Part shown: positions 57,128 through 64,000 of the stretch, piece after piece | Layout: every line of letters starts with the position of its first letter | Numbering within the stretch: the first letter of the stretch is position 1 | NCBI RefSeq assembly: GCF_030733265.1 | Contig: NZ_JASHJI010000001.1 | Coordinates: 434,001 to 498,000 of the forward strand | From: Roseibium sp. MMSF_3412 | Lineage (GTDB): Bacteria > Pseudomonadota > Alphaproteobacteria > Rhizobiales > Stappiaceae | Direction of reading: 5' to 3' | Length of the DNA stretch: 64,000 bases | The notes under the pieces: model-generated | What the model saw: only the letters and a program-made list of their open reading frames with translations | The model's database searches: none | What the model was told of the DNA's origin: nothing | Position numbers and translations under genes: made by a program

Positions 57128-57688
57128 TCAGCCATCCAGATACTTCAGGAAGATGACCTGGCTGTCTCCCGCCTGACGCCGGTCAACTTCCGAAAAATCC
57201 GAAGGAAATTCAGGTATCGCGCCGGCACTTTCCTCGACAACACAAAGAGCACCCGGCGACAGCCAGCCTCCGTTTGCCGCTGACGCCAGCGCCTTTTCTC
57301 CCAGACCCTTGCCGTAGGGCGGGTCGGCAAAGACCAGGTTGAAGGGGTCGATGGTTCCAGCGGCACCAAGACGGGTCGCATCGCGGCGGAAAATCTTGGC
57401 AGCGCCGTTCAGGCCCAGGTTTTCCATGTTCGTACGAATGACACCGCGCGCCTCGGCACCTTCTTCGATAAATGTGCAGTGGCGCGCGCCGCGGCTGATC
57501 GCTTCAAACCCAAGGGCACCGGTTCCGGCAAACAGATCCAGAACCCGGGCGTCTTCGATGTCAAAGCCGGTCCCGTGCGCGAGGATATTGAAAATCGTCT
57601 CCCTGAGCCGGTCACTGGTCGGTCTGGTCCCGTGCGACCTGGGCGACGCGAGCGTCTTGCCCTTGAACCGGCCGGCAACAATTCTCAC
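57128..57688 (-). CDS. rsmD: 16S rRNA (guanine966-N2)-methyltransferase
   Basis: 186 residues. N-terminal R-I-V-A-G-x-[16 protein letters not shown] and the AdoMet/catalytic [10 protein letters not shown] are RsmD signatures. It methylates G966 of 16S rRNA. Its ATG overlaps the rluB stop by 4 bases, so they are co-translated. Confidence 0.94.
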   Translation of the reverse strand: MRIVAGRFKGKTLASPRSHGTRPTSDRLRETIFNILAHGTGFDIEDARVLDLFAGTGALGFEAISRGARHCTFIEEGAEARGVIRTNMENLGLNGAAKIFRRDATRLGAAGTIDPFNLVFADPPYGKGLGEKALASAANGGWLSPGALCVVEESAGAIPEFPSDFSEVDRRQAGDSQVIFLKYLDG

Positions 57689-59034
57689 GAGCGCCGGCCT
57701 CCCCTGGGCTTGTCGTCACCCCGCGTCGGTCCACCACGGTCGCGCGCGGGTTTTTCCGATCTCTTTTGCTGCTGCTTGTCTTCCACAAGGCCGTCTTCGC
57801 TCCAGATGCGGCGTTGGGGCGCGGACCGTTCCTCGGTGAATTCCTTGCGTTGCCGTGGCTCGGATGTCATGCGAAAGCGTGACCGCGGCGACACCTTTTC
57901 CTGGCGCGGACCCGCGTTACCCCGCTTCGGCCGTTTCTGACCTGGATCCGATGGTCTCTCCGAAGACCTTGCCCCCTTGCGCTTGTCGGTTTCCGACTTG
58001 CCTTCGCGTGCCGTGAGCCACTTGCCCTGACCCTGTGCACGCCCGCCGCCGGGCTTGCCCTGAGGCCGGCCTCCGGCACCGCGCGATTTTCCGGAGGACT
58101 TTGCGGCGTCCTCCTGTTTCGGCTGGTGAAAGATGGGAGCATCGAAATCCGCACCTGCCTCGTTCGCCAGCGTTTCGCCAAGCTGATCGCGTAGGATCCG
58201 TCCGCGAATTTCCCGGACATCACCGTCTGCGAGGTCCATCAGCTGAAATGGCCCGTAGGACAGGCGGATGAGGCGATTGACGGCAAGGCCAAGATGCTCG
58301 AGCACCCTTTTGACTTCGCGGTTCTTGCCTTCGCGCAAGCCAACGGTCAGCCAGATGTTGCCCCCCTGCTCCTTGTCGAGCGTCGCCTCGATTGCTCCGT
58401 AAAGAACGCCGTCGATGGCAATGCCGTCATTCAGGGCATCCAGATCGGTTTGCGTGACCTTGCCGAAGGCGCGCACGCGATACCGCCGCAGCCATCCGGT
58501 CGACGGCAGTTCAAGAACCCGCGCGAGACCGCCATCGTTGGTCAGCAGCAACAGGCCTTCCGTGTTGATGTCCAGCCGGCCAACCGTGAGCACGCGCGGC
58601 AAATCCTTGGGCAACCGGTCGAACACCGTGGGACGTCCCTCTGGGTCCTTGTTGGTCGTCACCAGGCCCTTTGGCTTGTGATAGAGCCAAAGACGGGTTC
58701 GTTCGCGCATGGGCAGAGGTTCGCCGTCCACCAGCACCTTGTCATTTCCCGAAACGGTCACGGCGGGCGTTTCCAAAACAGTCCCGTTCAGCTGAACGCG
58801 TCCTGCTTCAATCCATTTTTCCGCCTCCCGCCGGGAACACAACCCGGCGCGGGCCATCACCTTGGCAATCCGGTCTCCGCGCTCCGCGTCGGCAGCGTAG
58901 GCAGGTGTTGCGGGCGCGTCCGCGGCCCTCTTGGGTTTCGGAGATTTTGCGCGCTTTTTGTCAGGCGCTGCGTTCCGGCGCCCGGGGCCTTTTGCCGGCT
59001 GCGAGCGTCCTTGGGTCGGTTTTCGTGTTGTCAT
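57685..59034 (-). CDS. rluB: Large-subunit rRNA pseudouridine synthase B type
   Basis: About 449 residues. A basic N-terminal tail (about 1-50) leads into an S4 domain ([15 protein letters not shown]) and the RsuA/RluB catalytic domain with [14 protein letters not shown]. The last ~170 residues are Lys/Arg/Gly/Gln-rich and disordered, much longer than in E. coli. ATG 59034 starts the tail; longer frames run antisense to tadA. Operon with rsmD. Confidence 0.92.
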   Translation of the reverse strand: MTTRKPTQGRSQPAKGPGRRNAAPDKKRAKSPKPKRAADAPATPAYAADAERGDRIAKVMARAGLCSRREAEKWIEAGRVQLNGTVLETPAVTVSGNDKVLVDGEPLPMRERTRLWLYHKPKGLVTTNKDPEGRPTVFDRLPKDLPRVLTVGRLDINTEGLLLLTNDGGLARVLELPSTGWLRRYRVRAFGKVTQTDLDALNDGIAIDGVLYGAIEATLDKEQGGNIWLTVGLREGKNREVKRVLEHLGLAVNRLIRLSYGPFQLMDLADGDVREIRGRILRDQLGETLANEAGADFDAPIFHQPKQEDAAKSSGKSRGAGGRPQGKPGGGRAQGQGKWLTAREGKSETDKRKGARSSERPSDPGQKRPKRGNAGPRQEKVSPRSRFRMTSEPRQRKEFTEERSAPQRRIWSEDGLVEDKQQQKRSEKPARDRGGPTRGDDKPRGGRRS

Positions 59035-59179
59035 GGGCGCCTCATAGCAGAGCTTGACCGTTTCTAAAATCACCTGTCGGTCCCTATTTTCGCAACCTAG
59101 CCCTTTTCCTGGCGCATGGCACATGCGAAACAGGCATGTTTTCAGGAGGGGCCGGTTCGCCCCAACAAGGGCAATGAGC

Positions 59180-59632
59180 ATGGGCGGCGGCAGAAGGTCC
59201 TTCATGAGTATCGCGCTGGAGGAGGCGGAAGCTGCCGCCGCACGGGGTGAAGTGCCCGTCGGTGCGGTTCTCGTGAAGGACGAGAAGATTCTGGCCCGGG
59301 ACGGCAACAGAACGCTGGAACTCAACGATCCGACCGCACACGCTGAGATCCTTGTCATCAGGCAGGCTTGTGCGCTTCTGGAAACGCAACGGCTTCCCGG
59401 TTGCGATCTCTATGTGACGCTCGAACCGTGTTCGATGTGCGCCGGCGCAATTTCATTTGCGCGCATCAGGCGGCTTTACTACGGAGCAGGAGACGAAAAG
59501 GGCGGTGCTGTTGAACACGGCGCGCGATTCTTTTCCCAGCCGACCTGCCATCACCAACCGGAAATCTATGCCGGCATAAGCGAGACGGCCTCGGCAAAAA
59601 TACTTAAAACCTTCTTTGCTTCCAAACGGTAA
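59180..59632 (+). CDS. tadA: tRNA-specific adenosine deaminase
   Basis: About 150 residues. The zinc site is T-A-H-A-E-I-L (His, catalytic Glu) and P-C-S-M-C-A-G-A. It converts A34 to inosine in tRNA-Arg(ACG). ATG 59180 gives AAGGG at proper spacing and the usual M-x-x-A-L-E-E-A family start soon after; the 41-residue upstream extension is not conserved. Divergent from rluB. Confidence 0.93.
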   Translation: MGGGRRSFMSIALEEAEAAAARGEVPVGAVLVKDEKILARDGNRTLELNDPTAHAEILVIRQACALLETQRLPGCDLYVTLEPCSMCAGAISFARIRRLYYGAGDEKGGAVEHGARFFSQPTCHHQPEIYAGISETASAKILKTFFASKR

Positions 59633-59771
59633 GGGTCCATTTGCGTTGCGCAATAGCAACAATGGTCTGGTGAACGTAACCGGCCGGCGTTCAGGATCGA
59701 CTTTCCGTTGGCATACCGTCACATGGATCGATCATAGTTGCGATCTCACTGCTTGCCACCCGGAGAGTGCA

Positions 59772-60956
59772 ATGGCCCGTTTAATCGCCCTTGGAATGCT
59801 CGCGGGATTCGCCGGTGCATCCGTGCCTGCAATCGCTGCCGATCTTCCTGTCGCACCGGAACCCGTCGACTATGTCCGCATCTGCGATGCCTACGGTTCC
59901 AGATTCTATTATATTCCGGGGACCGATACGTGCCTGAGGGTTCGCGGTCGCCTGCGCACGGAATTCCGGGTCCGGAACTTCGGCGAGGCGGAAAATGCCT
60001 GGGGTGAACGGGACAGCGACGGATATCAATGGCGCTCTCGCGGCTATCTTTATCTGGATGCGCGAACGGAGACCAGCTTCGGCACGCTGCGCGGATTCAT
60101 CGAACTTTACATGCAGCAGACCAATGACCGGGCAGGATTTTCGATCGACAACGCCTATATTCAGTGGGGCGGTTTCACGGCCGGTCTGACGAATTCGAAT
60201 TTCGATTTCTTCACGGGCTATGCCTACAATGCCCAGATCGAAAGCTATTCGGATCAATCTCTCAACCAGATCGCCTACACATATGCATTCGGCAACGGCT
60301 TCAACGCCACCGTTGCGGTTGAAGACCGTTCCGATCGTCAGGCGAGTATCGGGCTGAATGGCAGCACGCTCGGCTACGGCGGCACCCGGATGCCCGATCT
60401 GATCGGCGTGCTCGGCATCAGCCAGGGCTGGGGTGAAGCCCAGGTCATGGGCGCCTTGCATCAGGTCTATCCGAATGCAGCGTTCAACGGGCAAACCGGA
60501 CGCTCGGAAGACGAACTCGGCTTTGCGGTCGGCGCCGGGGTCGAGATCAACTTCGGCGGACTTGCACAGGGCGGCAGCATTGCCTTGCAGGGCGTCTATA
60601 CGGACGGGGCCAGTGCCTACGGATCCACCGGCTGGAACGACCTGATCACCGATGCCGTTTGGGACGGCAACAGCACCGAAACAACGCGGACCTGGAACGT
60701 CTTTGGCGGTGTCAGCCTCGATCTCACCAACACGATCGAACTCAATGTCGAGGGCGGCTATCACAACGTCGACGCGGCGACCAGCGCCTACGACTTCACG
60801 CAATGGAGTGTCACCAGCAACCTCGTGTGGGAACCGGTGCCCGGATTCATCATGGGGCCGGAAATCCAGTATCGCGATCTGGATTTCGATGCCGCGTCCG
60901 GGCTTGAGGACACGCAGCAGATTTTCGGAGCTTTCCGGATGCAGCGCTCGTTCTGA
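59772..60956 (+). CDS. Outer-membrane porin (rhizobial Omp2b/RopA type)
   Basis: About 394 residues. Signal peptide about 1-23 (ending A-I-A-A), then the typical P-E-P-V-D-Y-V-R-I-C-D-A-Y-G-S-R-F-Y-Y-I-P-G-T-D-T-C-L-R-V-x-G block with the conserved cysteine pair. Alternating beta strands run to a C-terminal aromatic (R-S-F), as in 16-strand porins. It forms trimeric diffusion channels. ATG 59772 follows GGAGAG; the longer frame overlaps tadA. A bidirectional terminator follows. Confidence 0.93.
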   Translation: MARLIALGMLAGFAGASVPAIAADLPVAPEPVDYVRICDAYGSRFYYIPGTDTCLRVRGRLRTEFRVRNFGEAENAWGERDSDGYQWRSRGYLYLDARTETSFGTLRGFIELYMQQTNDRAGFSIDNAYIQWGGFTAGLTNSNFDFFTGYAYNAQIESYSDQSLNQIAYTYAFGNGFNATVAVEDRSDRQASIGLNGSTLGYGGTRMPDLIGVLGISQGWGEAQVMGALHQVYPNAAFNGQTGRSEDELGFAVGAGVEINFGGLAQGGSIALQGVYTDGASAYGSTGWNDLITDAVWDGNSTETTRTWNVFGGVSLDLTNTIELNVEGGYHNVDAATSAYDFTQWSVTSNLVWEPVPGFIMGPEIQYRDLDFDAASGLEDTQQIFGAFRMQRSF

Positions 60957-60976
60957 TCCGCACGCGGATCAAGTGA

Positions 60977-61005
60977 AAAACTCCGGGTCAACGGCCCGGA
61001 GTTTT
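60977..61005. terminator. Bidirectional terminator between porin and hydrolase genes
   Basis: AAAACTCCGGG (60977-60987) pairs with CCCGGAGTTTT (60995-61005); T-runs exist on both strands. It lies between two convergent stops at 60956 and 61007. Confidence 0.9.
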
Positions 61006-61006
61006 G

Positions 61007-61879
61007 TCAGGGCTGCTTGCCGTTCCACTTTTCCCGGACCGTGTCCCAGAGCCCCCGCTTCCACAAATCGCCATGGCCTGCGCCCTCCACGATCAGGAGT
61101 TCCCTGGGGTCGGACGCATATTCGAACAGCCGCTCGCCGTGCGCGACCGGGATGATGGAGTCCTCTGTCCCGTGAATGATCAGTACCGGTGTCTCGACCT
61201 TGCCGATCCGTTCACGCGTCTTCATCGGATCCTTCATCAGGAGCCCGACCGGCAGCCACGGATAGCTCTCGAATGCCATGTCGACCAAGGCCGTATACGG
61301 CGCCTCCAGGACCAGAAGACCGGCATCGGGCCGCTCGGCGGCGACCGCGGTCGCAACACCTGTTCCAAGGCTCTCTCCGTGAACGATGATCGGCGTTCCT
61401 GCAGCCGCTGCACGGTCAAAGTGTTCCAGTGCATCTGAGATGATGGCTGTCTCCGACGGGCTGCCTTCACTGCCTGCATAGCCGCGATAAGTCGGCGCAT
61501 AGAGGCCATAGCCGCTGTCCAGGATCATCTTGAAGCGTTGCCAGCGTCCCGACAGGTTGCTCGAATTGCCATGGAAATAGATTACCGTCGGCAGGCCGTC
61601 TTCCGCCGGTGCCGCTGTCCACACGGTTGTCGTTGTCCCGTCCGCCATTTCAACGGTTTCAACCGAAACGTTTTGCAAACCCTTGTCTTCGGGCGCGACG
61701 AGATCACCGCTTGGAACGAAGACGAAACTGCGTTGGTTCAGATACATGTAGCCAGCCGCCATGGAATAGGCGATGGCGGCGGCGATCACAAACTTGGTCA
61801 GACCGCGCCAAACCCTCGTCCAACCGCTTGCGGGCTTTGTCTCCAGTTTGCCGGTGATGCCGGTTTCGGCCTCGGCCAT
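61007..61879 (-). CDS. Alpha/beta hydrolase (S33/ABHD-like), membrane-anchored
   Basis: About 290 residues. One membrane helix near 25-45, then an alpha/beta-hydrolase domain with I-Y-F-H-G-N-S-S-N, nucleophile G-E-S-L-G-T-G and the C-terminal H-G-T-E-D-S-I-I-P ... G-A-G-H-G-D catalytic Asp/His. It resembles the Bem46/ABHD13 group. ATG 61879 has AGGAG at better spacing than 61885. The substrate is unknown. Confidence 0.85.
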   Translation of the reverse strand: MAEAETGITGKLETKPASGWTRVWRGLTKFVIAAAIAYSMAAGYMYLNQRSFVFVPSGDLVAPEDKGLQNVSVETVEMADGTTTTVWTAAPAEDGLPTVIYFHGNSSNLSGRWQRFKMILDSGYGLYAPTYRGYAGSEGSPSETAIISDALEHFDRAAAAGTPIIVHGESLGTGVATAVAAERPDAGLLVLEAPYTALVDMAFESYPWLPVGLLMKDPMKTRERIGKVETPVLIIHGTEDSIIPVAHGERLFEYASDPRELLIVEGAGHGDLWKRGLWDTVREKWNGKQP

Positions 61880-61947
61880 CGTCATGCTCCTTGCTGCATT
61901 TGATGATTGTTACGCATGACAGAAGAGCACCGATCAGATTTGCCGGA

Positions 61948-63852
61948 TCACTTGCGCCCGAAGAGCCGCTCAATGTCCGACAGTTTCAGTTCGACCCAGG
62001 TCGGTCTGCCGTGATTGCACTGGCCTGATTTGGGCGTTGCCTCCATGTCGCGCAAGAGGGCATCCATTTCCTGCGGCCGCATGCGCCGGCCCGCCCGGAC
62101 CGAACCGTGACAGGCCATCGTTGCCGCAACATGGTCGAGCTTTTCCCTCAAACCGTCCGCGGTATCCCATTCGGCGAGTTCGTCGGCTAGATTGCGGACC
62201 ATGCCCTGGATATCCATGTCACCGAGGATCGCAGGCGTTTCCCGCACGGCGACAGCGCCCGGCCCGAAGGCTTCCAGTACCAGCCCCACCTCCGCAAGAT
62301 CCGACGCCCTGTCGTTCAGGCGCAGGGCGTCTTCCTCGGTCAGTTCGACAATCTCCGGGATCAGAAGGATCTGTCGGGCGACATCCTTTTTGGCAAGCGC
62401 CTCCTTCAACCGTTCGTAGACGAGCCGTTCGTGGGCGGCGTGCTGATCGACGATGACAACGCCGTCCGCCGTCTGTGAAATGATGTAGGTCTCGTGAACC
62501 TGCGCACGCGCGGCACCGAGCGGCAGCCGGGTTGTTTCCGTTTCTGCCGGGGTCTCGCCGGCTCGTGCGTCGGCGGACGGCACGGCGATGTCGGCAAGCC
62601 CGGTCTGACTGCCGTATTCTGCCGGGGCGGCGTCCGCAAACCCGGGCATCGCAACGCCCGCATCTCCCAGGGGGCGAAACGCGCCCGTATCCCAGCGCGC
62701 GGTATCCGCCCGTGCATAGTCAGCCCCACGACCTCCAGCGGTACCGGGAGCGTGAGAAACGGACGTGGAAACCCCGCCGTTTGACGGAGCGCTGTAGCCA
62801 CCCGCGCCAGCACGCAGCGCATCAAGTGCGACTGTGGCATTGCCGGTGGAAGACCTGTGACCTGCCTGCACCAGCGCATGCCTGATGGCGCCGACCAGCA
62901 ATCCGCGCACAAGCTGTCCGTCGCGGAAACGCACATCGGCCTTTGCCGGATGCACGTTCACATCCACCTGGGCGGGGTCGAGATCGATAAACAGCACAAC
63001 GACGGGATGCCGGTCCCTTGCCAGCACGTCGGCATAGGCGCCCCTCAGCCCGGACAGCAGGAGCTTGTCCTTCACCGGACGCCCGTTCACGAAAAAAAAC
63101 TGGTGCTGCGCGTTGCCGCGATGGTGGGTCGGCAGGCCGGCAAACCCGGTGAGACGGACGCCTTCGCGTTCCGCATCTATTTCCATCGCGTTGTCGACGA
63201 AATCCTGCCCCAGGATCTGCGCGATCCGGGCAAGCTGCGGCTCGCTGCCCCGGGCGGCCGGCCATTTCTGCGGCTGACGGTCGGCTCCGGACAGGGAAAA
63301 CCCGATCTCAGGATAAGCAAGGGCTATGCGCTTGACGATCTCGGTAATGGCCGCGGCCTCTGCCCTGTCGGACTTCAGGAATTTCAGCCTGGCCGGTGTC
63401 GCAAAAAAAAGGTCGCGAACTTCAACCTGGGTTCCTTTCGCGCGGGCAGCAGGCGCAATCGGCGTTTCCCTGCCGCCTTCCACGGCAATCGCCCAGGCAT
63501 GTTCCTCTTCCTGGTGGCGCGTCTGGATCGCCAGGCGCGCGACGGAACCGATGGACGGCAGCGCTTCGCCGCGAAACCCGAGGGTGCGGATATCGAAAAG
63601 ATCGTCATCCGAGATCTTGGACGTGCAATGGCGGCGGATCGCCAGGGTCAGATCCGAGGCGCGCATGCCCGCACCGTCATCGGCAACGCGCATGAGCGTC
63701 TTGCCGCCTGCAGCGGTGACAATCTCGATCTGCGTTGAGCCGGCGTCCACGGCATTCTCGACCAGCTCCTTGATCACGCTGGCCGGCCGTTCGATGACCT
63801 CACCGGCGGCAATCTGGTTGATCACCCGTTCGCCAAGTTGCCTGACCTGCAT
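61948..63852 (-). CDS. mutL: DNA mismatch repair protein MutL
   Basis: About 634 residues. The GHKL ATPase motifs ([28 protein letters not shown]) lie in the first ~100 residues; a disordered Ala/Gly/Ser linker spans about 330-450. The C-terminal domain has [12 protein letters not shown], the metal-binding endonuclease motif of MutL proteins that work without MutH, fitting a bacterium with CcrM rather than Dam. ATG 63852 follows AAGGGAG. Confidence 0.96.
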   Translation of the reverse strand: MQVRQLGERVINQIAAGEVIERPASVIKELVENAVDAGSTQIEIVTAAGGKTLMRVADDGAGMRASDLTLAIRRHCTSKISDDDLFDIRTLGFRGEALPSIGSVARLAIQTRHQEEEHAWAIAVEGGRETPIAPAARAKGTQVEVRDLFFATPARLKFLKSDRAEAAAITEIVKRIALAYPEIGFSLSGADRQPQKWPAARGSEPQLARIAQILGQDFVDNAMEIDAEREGVRLTGFAGLPTHHRGNAQHQFFFVNGRPVKDKLLLSGLRGAYADVLARDRHPVVVLFIDLDPAQVDVNVHPAKADVRFRDGQLVRGLLVGAIRHALVQAGHRSSTGNATVALDALRAGAGGYSAPSNGGVSTSVSHAPGTAGGRGADYARADTARWDTGAFRPLGDAGVAMPGFADAAPAEYGSQTGLADIAVPSADARAGETPAETETTRLPLGAARAQVHETYIISQTADGVVIVDQHAAHERLVYERLKEALAKKDVARQILLIPEIVELTEEDALRLNDRASDLAEVGLVLEAFGPGAVAVRETPAILGDMDIQGMVRNLADELAEWDTADGLREKLDHVAATMACHGSVRAGRRMRPQEMDALLRDMEATPKSGQCNHGRPTWVELKLSDIERLFGRK

Positions 63853-63965
63853 GAAACTCCCTTTACTCGGTTTCGCACCGCGTCCCGTTCCTATATGGTC
63901 CGCGCCGGGTTTGTCCCGATTCTTTCCCGAGTTTACCAGATCTAATCCAGCACGAGTGAAACCAC

Positions 63966-64000
63966 ATGACCGTTTCTGCACCGCTTCTGATTGACGGGCT
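63966..64000 (+). CDS. Start of a gene, possibly folD (partial)
   Basis: Only 11 codons are inside the window: [11 protein letters not shown]. The L-I-D-G sequence a few residues from the N-terminus matches the usual start of bifunctional methylenetetrahydrofolate dehydrogenase/cyclohydrolase (FolD, L-I-D-G-K-x-x-A). It is divergent from mutL with a GAGTGAAACC stretch before the ATG. Too short to be certain. Confidence 0.35.
   Translation, partial: MTVSAPLLIDG

Overview
The window is a gene-dense, GC-rich stretch of alphaproteobacterial chromosome. Several things point to the order Hyphomicrobiales (Rhizobiales), most likely a marine Roseibium/Labrenzia/Stappia-type bacterium: a CcrM-type GANTC methyltransferase, a mitochondrial-type aa3 oxidase cluster with the small coxF gene, an ispH-thrB-rnhA block, an omp2b-type porin, a tldE-cysQ-DUF4170-waaA-lpxK lipid A block, and many DUF families restricted to this order. 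The genus is my inference; no rRNA or tRNA gene is present to test it.

Layout. 0-6.4 kb: amino-acid ABC transporter parts, a 3-methyladenine glycosylase, ccrM with a cell-cycle-like promoter, then an HxlR regulator divergent from a GST / NTF2-like / tautomerase operon. 6.5-9.4 kb: a DUF4166 gene, an 800-bp gene-free mosaic of palindromic repeats, and tyrS behind what looks like a tyrosine leader-peptide attenuator. 9.4-15.8 kb: a hemerythrin, a von Willebrand A protein with five tandem repeat domains, an isochorismatase-like hydrolase, an autoregulated MarR gene, osmC and gcvH behind a tandem glycine riboswitch, and a lipoprotein. 15.9-28.1 kb: ispH-thrB-rnhA-lipid kinase on the plus strand; thrC-M16 peptidase-GNAT-GGDEF/EAL on the minus strand; YqgE, a DsbD-like protein and a peroxiredoxin. 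28-35 kb: the cytochrome c oxidase operon ctaC-ctaD-ctaB-coxF-ctaG-ctaE followed by DUF983 and surf1. 35-46.7 kb: an IalB-like protein, a CPA2 antiporter, a HAD hydrolase, tldD, two overlapping small genes, a DUF2093 gene ending inside a 272-bp MITE-like element, and the lipid A/Kdo cluster starting with pmbA/tldE. 47-64 kb: DUF6101, ubiA, purD, a fluoroacetate-dehalogenase-type hydrolase, an intact GGDEF-EAL sensor, a patatin, an MBL-fold protein, rluB-rsmD, tadA, a porin, an alpha/beta hydrolase, mutL, and the first codons of a gene that may be folD.

Most of the window is housekeeping. The most interesting signal is upstream of tyrS: a 21-codon leader ORF with a Tyr-Phe-Tyr-Tyr codon run, an antiterminator segment in its last codons and a terminator just before tyrS, which together form a textbook attenuator. 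Also notable are a glycine riboswitch that serves gcvH and osmC without gcvT or gcvP nearby, a complete fluoroacetate dehalogenase residue set at exact spacing, two palindromic mobile-element relics, and an HxlR-controlled enzyme trio with a clear operator. Starts were chosen from Shine-Dalgarno spacing and family norms and often differ from the longest possible ORF.
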